Notes: generated by a model not told the origin, from the sequence alone. Shown: positions 1 to 12,338, counted from the stretch's first letter. The stretch is 37,993 nt of DNA from Desertibaculum subflavum (GCA_003576705.1 QOZS01000052.1:1-37993), one strand, 5' to 3'. A program made the numbers and translations.

Positions 1-486
1 GCCGCGCCGCCGCCGCCATCGCCCCCTCCGGCCGCCGTCGCGCCGCCGCCGCCTCCGCCTCCCCCGGCGCCGAAGGTCGAAGAGGAAGAGATACTCGAGT
101 TGACCGAGGTGGTGGCCGAGCAGGCGCCGCCGCCCCCGCCCCCCGCGGAACCGGTCCAGGCCGCACCGCCGCCACCCCCGCCGCCGCAGCAGCCGCAGCC
201 GCAGCCGACCGTCGCCGATCTGATGGCGGACGATCTGGCGCTGGTTTCGGCGCCGGTGGCCCAGCAGGCGGCCTCCACCTTCTCGAACCTGGCCTCGACG
301 GTGTCGCAGGTGCGCGGGCTGCCGATCGGCTCGCCCAACCGCACGTTGGAGGACATCGTCAAGGAGCTGCTGCGGCCAATGCTGAAGGATTGGCTCGACG
401 CCAACCTGCCGACGCTCGTACACCGCATCGTCGAGCGCGAAGTGGCGAAGCTGGCCGGCCGGGTAGACGAGAGCCAGAACCGCTAG
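1..486 (+). CDS. popZ: PopZ cell-pole organizing protein, 3' part
   Basis: The reading frame is open from the first base, so the start lies outside the window; 161 codons are visible. PopZ (DUF2497) forms a polar matrix that anchors the chromosome origin region and recruits polar proteins. The visible part begins with a very proline-rich stretch, then an acidic patch followed by ILELTEVVAE, a second Pro-rich stretch, and a C-terminal helical region (LEDIVKELLRPMLKDWLDANLP...) that matches the conserved oligomerization region of PopZ. It ends 66 bases before valS, an arrangement common in Alphaproteobacteria. The Pro-rich region is long and unusually repetitive, so its length may vary between strains. 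Family assignment is firm; exact total length is unknown. Confidence 0.88.
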   Translation, partial: AAPPPPSPPPAAVAPPPPPPPPAPKVEEEEILELTEVVAEQAPPPPPPAEPVQAAPPPPPPPQQPQPQPTVADLMADDLALVSAPVAQQAASTFSNLASTVSQVRGLPIGSPNRTLEDIVKELLRPMLKDWLDANLPTLVHRIVEREVAKLAGRVDESQNR

Positions 487-552
487 CCAATATAGGGCCG
501 CCGCGGCGCCATCCCCCGGCGGCCATGTCCGCCGGGTAGAGGATACTTATCG

Positions 553-3186
<2,634 letters not shown>

Positions 3187-3195
3187 AGACTTAAG

Positions 3196-3220
3196 CCCTC
3201 TCCCTCATCGAGGGAGAGGG
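3196..3220. terminator. Perfect 11-bp palindrome after valS
   Basis: An 11-bp perfect stem (CCCTCTCCCTC / GAGGGAGAGGG) with a 3-base loop lies 9 bases after the valS stop, between convergent genes. It can fold on either strand. No U tract follows it, so it may be a dispersed palindromic repeat acting as a transcript end rather than a classical terminator. Confidence 0.5.
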
Positions 3221-3272
3221 TTGGGCGAGGGTGCGTGAGTCAGGACGCGAGCCCGAATTCCCTCATCCCCAG

Positions 3273-3299
3273 CCCTTCTCCCGCAATGCGGGAGAAGGG
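3273..3299. repeat. Second palindromic intergenic repeat
   Basis: A 12-bp perfect stem (CCCTTCTCCCGC / GCGGGAGAAGGG) with loop AAT, 5 bases from the grxD stop. Its sequence resembles the first palindrome (3196-3220), both having a CTCCC core. Intergenic palindromes of this look are common as dispersed elements in high-GC Alphaproteobacteria, so a REP-like repeat that also blocks convergent transcription is the best reading. Confidence 0.55.
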
Positions 3300-3303
3300 A
3301 GAA

Positions 3304-3636
3304 TCACCCCGCCGGCTGCAGGACGCCCTTCTCGGTCAGCAGCTGCTCGAGCTCGCCGGTCTCGAACATCTCGCGGATGATGTCGCAGCCGCCGACGAAC
3401 TCGCCCTTCACGTAGAGCTGGGGAATGGTCGGCCAGTCGCTGAATTCCTTGATGCCCTGGCGCAGGCCCGGATCCTGCAGCACGTCGACGCCGCGGAACT
3501 TGACGCCGACATGGGTCAGGATCTGCACCACGGTGGCGGAGAAGCCGCATTGCGGGAAAACCGGCGTGCCCTTCATGTAGAGCACCACGGGGTTGTCCTG
3601 GATGTCCTGACGGATGCGGTCGTGCACGTCGCTCAT
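3304..3636 (-). CDS. grxD: Monothiol glutaredoxin Grx4 (CGFS type)
   Basis: Small cytoplasmic glutaredoxin of 110 aa. The active site CGFS (Cys30) sits in GTPVFPQCGFS, the hallmark of monothiol Grx that bind a glutathione-ligated [2Fe-2S] cluster and deliver or sense iron-sulfur clusters. WPTIPQLYVKGEFVGGCDI is the conserved glutathione-binding part. The start was set at MSDVHD rather than at upstream Mets because AGGAGG lies about 6 bases before this ATG. It follows bolA by 22 bases; Grx4 and BolA proteins form cluster-bridged heterodimers, so adjacency supports joint function. Last gene of the purQ-purL-bolA-grxD run. Confidence 0.96.
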   Translation of the reverse strand: MSDVHDRIRQDIQDNPVVLYMKGTPVFPQCGFSATVVQILTHVGVKFRGVDVLQDPGLRQGIKEFSDWPTIPQLYVKGEFVGGCDIIREMFETGELEQLLTEKGVLQPAG

Positions 3637-3658
3637 CGAATCCCTCCTGATCGATTCC

Positions 3659-3895
3659 TCAATCTGCCGGCGCCGAGGTCTGCAGCGCCAGGGCGTGCAG
3701 CACGCCGCCCATCCGGCCCTGCAGCGCCTTGTAGACCATCTGGTGCTGCTGCACCCGGCTCTTGCCCTTGAAGGCGCTGGAGACGATGTGCGCGGCATAG
3801 TGGTCGCCGTCGCCGCGCAGGTCCTGGATGGTCACGCGGGCGTCCGGGAACGCCGCCTTGATCATCGTCTCGATATCCTCGGCCGCCATCGGCAT
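3659..3895 (-). CDS. BolA family protein
   Basis: 78-aa BolA/IbaG-like protein with the class II KH-like fold. The conserved core contains the H-Y pattern in GDGDHYAAHIVSSAFKGKS and the signature HQMVYKALQGRMGG near the C-terminus, followed by HALAL. BolA proteins partner with CGFS glutaredoxins through a shared [2Fe-2S] cluster, and grxD is the next gene. It starts 9 bases after the purL stop and is very probably cotranscribed with it. A second Met at residue 3 could also be the start. Family call is firm; the exact subtype (BolA1 or IbaG-like) cannot be fixed by eye. Confidence 0.93.
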   Translation of the reverse strand: MPMAAEDIETMIKAAFPDARVTIQDLRGDGDHYAAHIVSSAFKGKSRVQQHQMVYKALQGRMGGVLHALALQTSAPAD

Positions 3896-3904
3896 CGTTG
3901 CTAC

Positions 3905-6093
<2,189 letters not shown>

Positions 6094-6097
<4 letters not shown>

Positions 6098-6783
6098 GAC
6101 AGGGCCTCGACCAGGGAATCGATCATCAGCCGTCCATCGGTGCCGCCGAGCGCGGCGTCGGACAGCCGCTCCGGATGCGGCATCAGGCCGAGCACGTTGC
6201 GTTCGTCGTTGTAGACGCCGGCGATGTTGCGGGCGGCGCCGTTCGGGTTGGCGGCCGAGGAGATGGTGCCGTTCGGATCGCAATAGCGCAGCGCCACCAG
6301 CCCTTCGCCCTCCAGGCGGTCGAGGGTCGCCTCATCCGCCTGGTAGTTCCCGTCGGCATGCCCGACCGGGATGCGCACCACCTGGCCCGGCCGGTACTTC
6401 GCCATGAACTCGGTCTGGTTGGTCTCGATCCTGAGGTTCACGTCCGAGCAAACGTATTGCAGATGCGCGTTGCGCATCAGCGCGCCCGGCAGCAGGCCGG
6501 CCTCGGTCGCGATCTGGAAGCCGTTGCAGATGGCGAGCACGCGGGTGCCTTTGCCGGCCCGCGCCACCACCTCGCGCATCGCCGGCGAATGCGCCGCCAT
6601 GGCGCCGCAGCGGAGATAATCGCCGTAGGAAAACCCGCCCGGCAGCACGATCAGGTCGACCTTGGGGAAATCGGCATCCCGGTGCCACACCATGTGCGGC
6701 TCCTTGCCCATCGACTGGGCCAGGGCGACCTTGATGTCGCGATCGCAATTCGATCCGGGGAACACGATGACGGCGGCATCCAT
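6094..6783 (-). CDS. purQ: Phosphoribosylformylglycinamidine synthase subunit PurQ
   Basis: 229-aa class I glutamine amidotransferase subunit that supplies ammonia to PurL. The nucleophile Cys86 lies in VLAICNGFQ, and the His203/Glu205 pair in GLMPHPERL completes the triad. The N-terminus AAVIVFPGSNCDRD is the typical PurQ start. The ATG at 6783 was chosen over an upstream in-frame Met because it matches the family N-terminus and has a CGGAG element about 9 bases upstream. The stop overlaps the purL TTG by four bases, implying translational coupling. About 105 bases separate it from crcB, so the operon promoter is probably in that gap. Confidence 0.97.
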
Positions 6784-6888
6784 GGCCGTGCGCTCCGGGC
6801 GTCTCGGTTGGGGGACTCGGCCAAGCCGAGTTGCGGCGGAACCTAGCGCAGGGCGGGCCATACGGAAAGGCGCGATCGGGTCACAGGG

Positions 6889-7296
6889 TCATGCCGGCGG
6901 CGGGCGGCGGCCCAGCCGGTCGCCAAGCCAGACCGCCGCCAGCCAGGCCGCGAGGGAGAGGACGATGTAGAGCCCCGCCGCCGCGTGTCGCTGCCCCTGC
7001 AGCAGTTGCAAAATCTCCAGGCTGAACGCGGAGAAAGTGGTGAAACCGCCGCAGAATCCCGCCATCACGAATTGCCGCTGCCGCAGGCCGACCTCGATCC
7101 GGCCGTTTGGACCGGTCAGCCCGGCATAGAACCCGATGGCGAGCGAGCCCAGCAGGTTTACGGCCAGGGTGCCCCAGGGAAACCCGCTGCCGAGCCAGGC
7201 CAGGGCGGCGAGCGAGACGGCGGCACGCGCCACGCCGCCGACCAGGCTGCCGAGCCCCACGGCCAGGCAGAGTCCCAGCGTCTCCCGCGCCGTCAT
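6889..7296 (-). CDS. crcB: Fluoride ion channel CrcB/Fluc, canonical subunit
   Basis: 135-aa four-helix membrane protein of the Fluc family, which exports toxic fluoride through dual-topology dimers. It keeps GGVARAA in helix 1 (Arg24), FPWGTLAVNLLGS in helix 2 (Asn47) and GFCGGFTTFSAFS in helix 3. Phe88 and Phe91 make up the Phe box that lines the fluoride path. The start ATG overlaps the stop of the preceding crcB paralogue as ATGA. Two linked copies generally form a heterodimer. The name crcB covers both copies; this is the copy with intact pore residues. Confidence 0.93.
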   Translation of the reverse strand: MTARETLGLCLAVGLGSLVGGVARAAVSLAALAWLGSGFPWGTLAVNLLGSLAIGFYAGLTGPNGRIEVGLRQRQFVMAGFCGGFTTFSAFSLEILQLLQGQRHAAAGLYIVLSLAAWLAAVWLGDRLGRRPPPA

Positions 7297-7685
7297 GCGA
7301 GCGCGGTTCCGAGCGCAAAGCCCAGCGCGACCGCCGCCAGGCCCGCCGCGATCGAGCCGATGATATTGGCGGCAGCGGCGCCGCGCGCGCCGTGCTGGGC
7401 CAGGGCCAGGCTCTGCAGGCTCAGCGAAGAAACCGTGGTGTAGCCGCCGAGGAAGCCGACCACGATCGCCTGCCAGGCCGCGCCGCCATCCGGCAGGCCG
7501 TGCCGGACCGCCACCGCGGCGAAGGCCCCGATGGCGGCGGCGCCGCTGACATTCACCGCCAGCGTGCCCCAGGGAAACGTCTCGCCCAGCACCCGGCCGA
7601 GCAGGCTCGACACCAGGAAGCGCGCCGCCCCGCCCAGCGCGCTGCCCAGCGCCACCCAGGCGAGGCCGATCAGGATCTCGGTCAT
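7293..7685 (-). CDS. crcB: Fluoride channel CrcB/Fluc paralogue lacking the Phe box
   Basis: 130-aa CrcB family protein with the usual four membrane segments. GGAARF (Arg22) and FPWGTLAVNVSG (Asn45) are conserved. In helix 3, however, GFLGGYTTVSSLS carries Val85 and Leu88 where the two Phe-box phenylalanines normally sit; its partner at 6889-7296 has Phe at both. It overlaps that partner by four bases (ATGA), so the two are coupled and probably assemble together. Known Fluc heterodimers often have one degraded pore. Only 35 bases separate it from the MFS gene upstream, which leaves no room for a fluoride riboswitch. Confidence 0.9.
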   Translation of the reverse strand: MTEILIGLAWVALGSALGGAARFLVSSLLGRVLGETFPWGTLAVNVSGAAAIGAFAAVAVRHGLPDGGAAWQAIVVGFLGGYTTVSSLSLQSLALAQHGARGAAAANIIGSIAAGLAAVALGFALGTALA

Positions 7686-7720
7686 GCCGCAGTACTTGCC
7701 AGATTCTTCGGCGGCCGCGA

Positions 7721-8986
7721 CTAGGATTTATCGGGCGGATGGCCGGTGCAAGGCGCCGCCGGTATGGCGGCGGCGGCCTTGCGCAACGGCAGCACCGCCA
7801 GGAAAGCGACCAGGCCCAGGGCGCCGGTCGCCGCCAGCACGGCGAGCGCGGTGACGGCGCCGGCATTCTCGACCAGGAAGGCCAGCACGAACGGGGCGAT
7901 GGCGGTGAGCACCAGGCGAGCCGAGGCCATCTTGCCGAGCTGGGCGCCATAGCCGGCGCTGCCGAACAGCGCCAGCGGCAAGGTGCCGCGCACGATGCTG
8001 GTGAGACCGGAGCCGAAGCCGAGCAGCAGGGCAAAGGCGACGGCGCCGGCAATTGCCGGCGCGGTGACCGCGAGAATGCCGACGGCCACCGGGAGCAGGG
8101 TGGCGGCGATGATCGTCACCGTCAGCGGGTGCCGGCCGGAGCCGGCCGCCATGTTGATGAAGCGGATCAGCACCTGCGACGGGCCGAACAGGGTGGAGGC
8201 CAGCACGGCGGCCGTGCCGAGCCCGACCGCCGAGAGCAGCGGGACCATCTGCGCCAATATGCCCGAGAGCAGAAAACCGCCGAGCGAGAAGCCGGTCGCG
8301 ACCAGGAGGAAGGCCTTGCGCCTCAGCGCCGGCGGCAATGGCGTCTCGCTGGTGGCGACCGAGGGCACACCCGCGATCGCGCCGGCGCCGCCGGGGCTGG
8401 CGCTGGGCCGCCTCAGCCAGGCATGCACGGGAAAGCAGACCAGGAAATTCGCCACTGCGAACAGGCCGGTCACCTCGCGCCACGTAAGCCAGCCGTGCAG
8501 AGCCGAGGTGAGCGGCCAGAACATGGTGGAGGCAAAGCCTGCGATCAGCGTGAGATGCAGGATACGTCGCCGCGCCTCCGCACCGCCCCGCTGCACCAGG
8601 TGGGCGAAAGCCGCGTCGTAGAGCACATAGGTCGATGCGGCCTGCAGGGCGATCAGGCCGATCACGAACACGCCGACATTCGGCGCGATGGCGATCAGCG
8701 CAAGCGACGCCGCGGCGGCGACGGAGCCCCAGGTCATCACCGTCGCCGCGCCGTAACGGTCCACCTGCCGGCCCGCCAGCGGCGCGACGGCGCCGCCGAC
8801 CAGCAGCGCCAGCGAGAAGGCACCGTAGATCCAGGCGACCGGCCAGCCGAACTCGGCCGCCATGTCGGCGGCCAGGATGGCGAAGCTGTAATAGAGCGTG
8901 CCGTAGCCGAGATTCTGCGTCAGGCCGAGCAGCCAGACCACGGCGCCGAGCGACAGCGGCCTCGCCCCGCCGGAGGGGATGGTCAT
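7721..8986 (-). CDS. MFS efflux transporter paired with ArsR regulator
   Basis: 421-aa major facilitator protein with about 12 membrane segments. The N-terminal helix region reads GAVVWLLGLTQNLGYGTLYYSF and the loop 2-3 motif is GRQVDRYGAATVMTW. The ATG at 8986 was chosen because it overlaps the arsR stop (ATGA); a longer frame runs into arsR. Cotranscription with an ArsR-type repressor whose C-terminal helix has vicinal cysteines suggests export of trivalent metalloids. The arsenite/antimonite MFS exporter ArsK, known to be controlled by an ArsR protein in Agrobacterium, is the best-fitting hypothesis. Substrate is not shown by the sequence; a drug or organic-acid exporter remains possible. 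Confidence 0.85.
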   Translation of the reverse strand: MTIPSGGARPLSLGAVVWLLGLTQNLGYGTLYYSFAILAADMAAEFGWPVAWIYGAFSLALLVGGAVAPLAGRQVDRYGAATVMTWGSVAAAASLALIAIAPNVGVFVIGLIALQAASTYVLYDAAFAHLVQRGGAEARRRILHLTLIAGFASTMFWPLTSALHGWLTWREVTGLFAVANFLVCFPVHAWLRRPSASPGGAGAIAGVPSVATSETPLPPALRRKAFLLVATGFSLGGFLLSGILAQMVPLLSAVGLGTAAVLASTLFGPSQVLIRFINMAAGSGRHPLTVTIIAATLLPVAVGILAVTAPAIAGAVAFALLLGFGSGLTSIVRGTLPLALFGSAGYGAQLGKMASARLVLTAIAPFVLAFLVENAGAVTALAVLAATGALGLVAFLAVLPLRKAAAAIPAAPCTGHPPDKS

Positions 8987-9330
8987 GCGCAGGCTTTCCC
9001 TTCCTCGGCGCGCGCGCCGGCAGGCTTCCTTGCGGCGGGCGCGGGCGCGTCGGCGCAGCATTCGTCGGCGAGATAGCCCAGCAGCGCCGCCATCGCCGGA
9101 TAGTGGGCGCGGCAGAGCAGGGTGGTGCCCCGTCGCTCCTGCGTCACCAAGCCGGTTGCGACCAGGCGGCGCAGGTGATGCGACAAGGTCGAGCCGACGA
9201 CCTTGAGCCGGCGCTGCAGGCGGCCGACCGGCAGGCCTTCCGGCCCGGCCCGCACCAGCGCCCGATAGGCCTGCAGCCGGGTCGGATTGCCCAGCACTTC
9301 CAGCTGCCGCGCCGCTTGTTCGAGCCGCAT
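8983..9330 (-). CDS. ArsR family transcriptional repressor
   Basis: 115-aa winged-helix repressor. The helix-turn-helix spans about residues 34-57 (LPVGRLQRRL...GSTLSHHLRRL), followed by the beta wing RRGTTLLCRAHY. Cysteines are at 73, 91, 92 and 114. The vicinal Cys91-Cys92 pair in the last helix (ADECCAD) resembles the C-terminal As(III) site described for the Acidithiobacillus-type ArsR, although the close third Cys of that type is absent. It overlaps the MFS gene (ATGA). The control region holds a 20-bp palindrome, and a third half-site covers this gene's start codon, implying autorepression. The inducer is inferred, not proven. Confidence 0.9.
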   Translation of the reverse strand: MRLEQAARQLEVLGNPTRLQAYRALVRAGPEGLPVGRLQRRLKVVGSTLSHHLRRLVATGLVTQERRGTTLLCRAHYPAMAALLGYLADECCADAPAPAARKPAGARAEEGKACA

Positions 9331-9370
9331 CGAAATACGCTATGAGCGCGGGCTAATCGCGGCAAGAACT

Positions 9371-9390
9371 ATTTCGATGTCCATCGAAAT
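9371..9390. promoter_or_regulatory. 20-bp perfect palindrome, probable ArsR operator
   Basis: ATTTCGATG-TC-CATCGAAAT is a perfect inverted repeat of 9-base half-sites with a two-base spacer, 40 bases upstream of the arsR start codon and 27 bases before the araC-like start. A third copy of the half-site CATCGAAAT is at 9328-9336 and includes the arsR start codon itself. This fits an autoregulated ArsR operator; control of the divergent AraC-type gene is also possible. Confidence 0.7.
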
Positions 9391-9417
9391 AAAACGGGCG
9401 TCGGACGACCTGCTAGG

Positions 9418-10284
9418 ATGCCGCGCGTGCGGACGATGGCGGAAGCGGTAGACCAGGATTGGATTGCGCTGGCGCGCGACGCGACGGGTGGCGTCGAGGC
9501 GGTGCGCGCGCATTTCCGCGGCCACGCCTACGACCCGCATTTCCACGACGAGGTGCTGATCGGCGTGACCGAGCAGGGCGTGCAGCAGTTCCGCTGCCGC
9601 CGCGCGGTGCACCGCAGCACCCGGGGCCGGGTCATCCTGATCGCGCCGGGCGAGACGCATGACGGGGTGGCGCCCGAGGCGGGCGGTTTCACCTATTCGA
9701 TGCTGTACCTCGATCCGGCGCGGCTGGCCGCCGCGGCCGCCGAATGCACCGGGCGCGGTCATTGCGGTGCGATCTTCGAATTCGCGGCGACGCTGGCCGA
9801 CGACGCGGATCTCGCGGCCGCGATACTCTCCGCCCGGCGCGCCATCGCCGCGGCCGAGATGCGCGCCGTGCGCGATGCCACCCTCGACCGCGTGGTCGAG
9901 CGGCTCGCACGCCATGTCGGCCTGCCCGGGCCGGCCGGGGGCAGCGCGCCGGCGACAGCGCGGCGGGCCCGCGAAGCGATCGACGCGCTGCATGGCGAGG
10001 CGGATCTCGGCCTCGAGCGACTGGCCGCGTTGGCCGGAACCGATCGCTTTCGTCTCGCCCGCGCCTTTCAGCGCGCCTATGGGCTGGCACCGCACGCCTA
10101 TCTGGTGAACCGTCGCTTGTGCACGGCGCGCGGGCTGCTGGCCCGGGGCCTGCGTCCGGCCGAGGTCGCAGCGGCGGCGGGCTTCGCCGATCAGAGCCAT
10201 CTCGGCCGCTGGTTCCGTCGCGCCTACGGCATCACGCCGGCGGGCTACCGCCGGATCTGCACAAATGTTCCAGACCGCGCCTGA
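9418..10284 (+). CDS. AraC family transcriptional regulator
   Basis: 288-aa cytoplasmic regulator. The N-terminal cupin-type sensing domain includes HAYDPHFHDEVLIGV and APGETHDGV. The C-terminal AraC domain (about residues 185-280) has two helix-turn-helix units: LERLAALAGTDRFRLARAFQRAYG and AAAAGFADQSHLGRWFRRAYGITPAGYR, the latter with the conserved F.DQSHL.R.F pattern. The first ATG has only a weak ribosome site; Met7 at 9436 is an alternative start. The next gene, a DUF2000 protein 38 bases downstream, is probably its target or partner. The ligand cannot be told from sequence. Confidence 0.92.
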   Translation: MPRVRTMAEAVDQDWIALARDATGGVEAVRAHFRGHAYDPHFHDEVLIGVTEQGVQQFRCRRAVHRSTRGRVILIAPGETHDGVAPEAGGFTYSMLYLDPARLAAAAAECTGRGHCGAIFEFAATLADDADLAAAILSARRAIAAAEMRAVRDATLDRVVERLARHVGLPGPAGGSAPATARRAREAIDALHGEADLGLERLAALAGTDRFRLARAFQRAYGLAPHAYLVNRRLCTARGLLARGLRPAEVAAAAGFADQSHLGRWFRRAYGITPAGYRRICTNVPDRA

Positions 10285-10322
10285 CCACGCCGGCACGCTG
10301 CCGTGTCGGAGGTGAACGGCGC

Positions 10323-10730
10323 ATGTTCGATACCAAGATCGCGATCCTGATCCGCGACGATCTCGCCGCCTGGCAGAAGCTCAACGTCACGGCCTTCCTG
10401 GCGAGCGGCATTGCCGCCCTTCGGCCGGACTGCATCGGCGCGCCGTATGTCGATGCCGCCGGTCGCCAACACGCGCCGATGCTGGGCCAGCCGGTGCTGG
10501 TATTCGCGGCGACGCTGCAGGACCTGCGCGACGCCCATGCGGTGGCGATGGAGAAGGAACTGGCTGTCGCCGGCTATGTCGAGGCGATGTTCCGCACCGG
10601 CCACGACGCCGCCAACCGCGCGGCCTTCGCCGAAGCCGATCCCGCCGCAACCGACTGGGCCGGGCTCGCGCTGCACGGGCCGAAGCGGGCGGTGGACAAG
10701 GCAGTGAAGGGCCTCGCCCTCCACGCCTGA
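10323..10730 (+). CDS. DUF2000 domain-containing protein
   Basis: 135-aa protein of the DUF2000 family, which has a peptidyl-tRNA hydrolase II-like fold but no established reaction. Conserved segments visible are the N-terminal KIAILIRDDLAAWQKLNVTAFLASGI, then YVDAAGRQHAPMLGQPVLVFAA, and the C-terminal LALHGPKRAVDKAVKGLALH. The start has a strong GGAGGTGA ribosome site (10308-10315). It lies directly behind an AraC-type regulator, a pairing seen elsewhere, and probably shares its transcript. It ends only 4 bases from the convergent histidine kinase gene. Confidence 0.88.
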   Translation: MFDTKIAILIRDDLAAWQKLNVTAFLASGIAALRPDCIGAPYVDAAGRQHAPMLGQPVLVFAATLQDLRDAHAVAMEKELAVAGYVEAMFRTGHDAANRAAFAEADPAATDWAGLALHGPKRAVDKAVKGLALHA

Positions 10731-10734
10731 CGGA

Positions 10735-12297
10735 TCAGGCGGCGATTTCGCCCTGCAATGCCGGCATCTCCGCCACCGGCATCTCGAAGGTGACCGAAGT
10801 CCCTGTGCCGAGCGTGCTCTGGATGCTGAAGCGGCCGCTCTGCTGCTCGACCAGCTTCTTGGTGAGCGGCAGGCCGAGGCCGCTTCCCTCGTATTTGCGG
10901 CCCAGCGTGCTGTCGATCTGGCCGAAGCGCTCCAGCGCGATCGGAATCTGCTCGGGCGACATGCCGATGCCGGTATCGGTGACGACGATCGCCACGCGGT
11001 TCTGCCGCCGCTCGGCGACGACGCGGATGGTGCCGCCGGGCGGCGTGAACTTGACCGCGTTGGCGAGCAGGTTCAGCAGCACCTGGCGGATGCGGCGCGC
11101 ATCGCCGAGGAAGTGGGCGACGTTGGCCGCGACCTCCTCCTGCAGCGTAAGCCCGCCATCCGAAGCCTGGCTGCGCACGAAGCGGAGGGCGTCGCGCACC
11201 ACGCTGCGCGGATCCAGCGGCTCGATCTGGAAGTCCATATGCCCGGCATCCAGCTTGGCGAAATCGAGGATGTCGTTGATCACCGCCAACAGATGCACGC
11301 CGCTGTCGTGGATGTCCTTGATGTATTCCTGGTAGCGCGGATTGCCGATCGGGCCGAAGGCCTCGGTATGAATCGTCTCCGAGAACCCGATGATGGCGTT
11401 GAGCGGCGTGCGCAGCTCGTGACTCATCGTGGCCAGGAACTGCGACTTCGCCTGGCTCGCCGCGGCGGCGGCGCCGAGCGCTTCGGACAGGTTGGACGCC
11501 GTCTTCTCCAATTCGAGCTTGGTCGCCTCCAGCTCGGCGACGTGGGCGCGCAGGCGGTCGGCCTCCTTCACCGCCCGGTCCGTCAGGTGCTGGTCGACCA
11601 CGGTGCCGCCCAGGCCGAGGCCGGCGATCAGTAACGTCATGGCCGCAATAGCGACGGCGAGCCAGAGTGGCTGTGCGATCGGGGTCGGGAACAACTCGAT
11701 CAGATCCACTTCGATCGACGCCGCGGCCATGGCGGTGAAGTGCAGCGCGCAGATGGCGAGCGTCAGGGTGCTCGCGGCGAGCAGGCGCGATTTGAGATCG
11801 TGGCCCCGCGCGCTGATCCGAAAGGCGGCGAAGCCGAGCACCACGCTCAGAACGATCGCCGCCGCCACATAGGCGCCGTCATAGACGATGCGGCCCGGCA
11901 CATCGACGGCGGACATGCCGGTGAAGTGCATAGCGGCGACGGCGAGGCCCACGACCGCGCCGCCGAACGCGGCGCGCCTATCCCATAACACCGCCGCCGC
12001 AAATCCGATCCAGCTGATCAGGATCGCCACCACGATGGACAGCAGGGTGCGCTCGATCTCGTAGCCGACCGGCACGCCGGGCTTGAAGGCCAGCATGGCG
12101 ACGAAATGGGTCGCCCAGACGCCGCTTCCCGTCACCGTCGCGGCGCCGCTGATCCACAGCCACTGGCCGCGTTCCGCCAGGCGGGCGCGGGACAGCAATC
12201 CGAAAGCGGTGTGGGACGCGAACAGGCAAATCAGGCCGGCGAGCACCACCAGGCGCAGATCGTGCTCGTCCACCACGCAGGAGACGACCTTGAGCAT
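10735..12297 (-). CDS. MHYT-domain sensor histidine kinase
   Basis: 520-aa membrane sensor kinase. The N-terminal half is a MHYT sensor domain with three signature copies: WATHFVAM (61-68), AAMHFTGM (121-128) and CALHFTAM (183-190). The His and Met residues of these are proposed to bind copper and sense O2, CO or NO. About seven membrane segments are followed by a short coiled coil (about 240-280). The HisKA domain has phospho-acceptor His293 in SHELRTP, and the HATPase_c domain has LLANAVKF, DTGIGM and GSGLGL motifs. No receiver domain and no adjacent response regulator, so it is an orphan kinase. It is divergent from the nitrile hydratase operon; a control link is only suggestive. Confidence 0.95.
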   Translation of the reverse strand: MLKVVSCVVDEHDLRLVVLAGLICLFASHTAFGLLSRARLAERGQWLWISGAATVTGSGVWATHFVAMLAFKPGVPVGYEIERTLLSIVVAILISWIGFAAAVLWDRRAAFGGAVVGLAVAAMHFTGMSAVDVPGRIVYDGAYVAAAIVLSVVLGFAAFRISARGHDLKSRLLAASTLTLAICALHFTAMAAASIEVDLIELFPTPIAQPLWLAVAIAAMTLLIAGLGLGGTVVDQHLTDRAVKEADRLRAHVAELEATKLELEKTASNLSEALGAAAAASQAKSQFLATMSHELRTPLNAIIGFSETIHTEAFGPIGNPRYQEYIKDIHDSGVHLLAVINDILDFAKLDAGHMDFQIEPLDPRSVVRDALRFVRSQASDGGLTLQEEVAANVAHFLGDARRIRQVLLNLLANAVKFTPPGGTIRVVAERRQNRVAIVVTDTGIGMSPEQIPIALERFGQIDSTLGRKYEGSGLGLPLTKKLVEQQSGRFSIQSTLGTGTSVTFEMPVAEMPALQGEIAA

Positions 12298-12314
12298 TGC
12301 GCGACGCTAGCGAT

Positions 12315-12338
12315 CCGATACCTAACGATTTGTATCGG
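12315..12338. promoter_or_regulatory. Inverted repeat between kinase and nitrile hydratase
   Basis: CCGATAC and GTATCGG form a perfect 7-bp inverted repeat with a 10-base spacer. It sits 18 bases upstream of the kinase start codon and 85 bases before the nitrile hydratase start, in the only AT-rich part of this divergent region. The geometry suits a dimeric repressor or activator site; the protein that binds is unknown. Confidence 0.5.

Noticed and set aside
6098..6283. N-terminal extension of PurL
   Set aside because: The extension lies entirely inside purQ and is Arg-rich; the TTG at 6097 gives the conserved family start.
7686..7720. Possible fluoride riboswitch before the crcB pair
   Set aside because: Only 35 bases lie between the MFS stop and the crcB start, too short for the aptamer, and no matching consensus was seen.
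7739..9076. 445-codon plus-strand frame opposite the MFS gene
   Set aside because: Composition is Gln/Gly/Arg/His rich without domains, and it shadows a 12-helix transporter with clear motifs.
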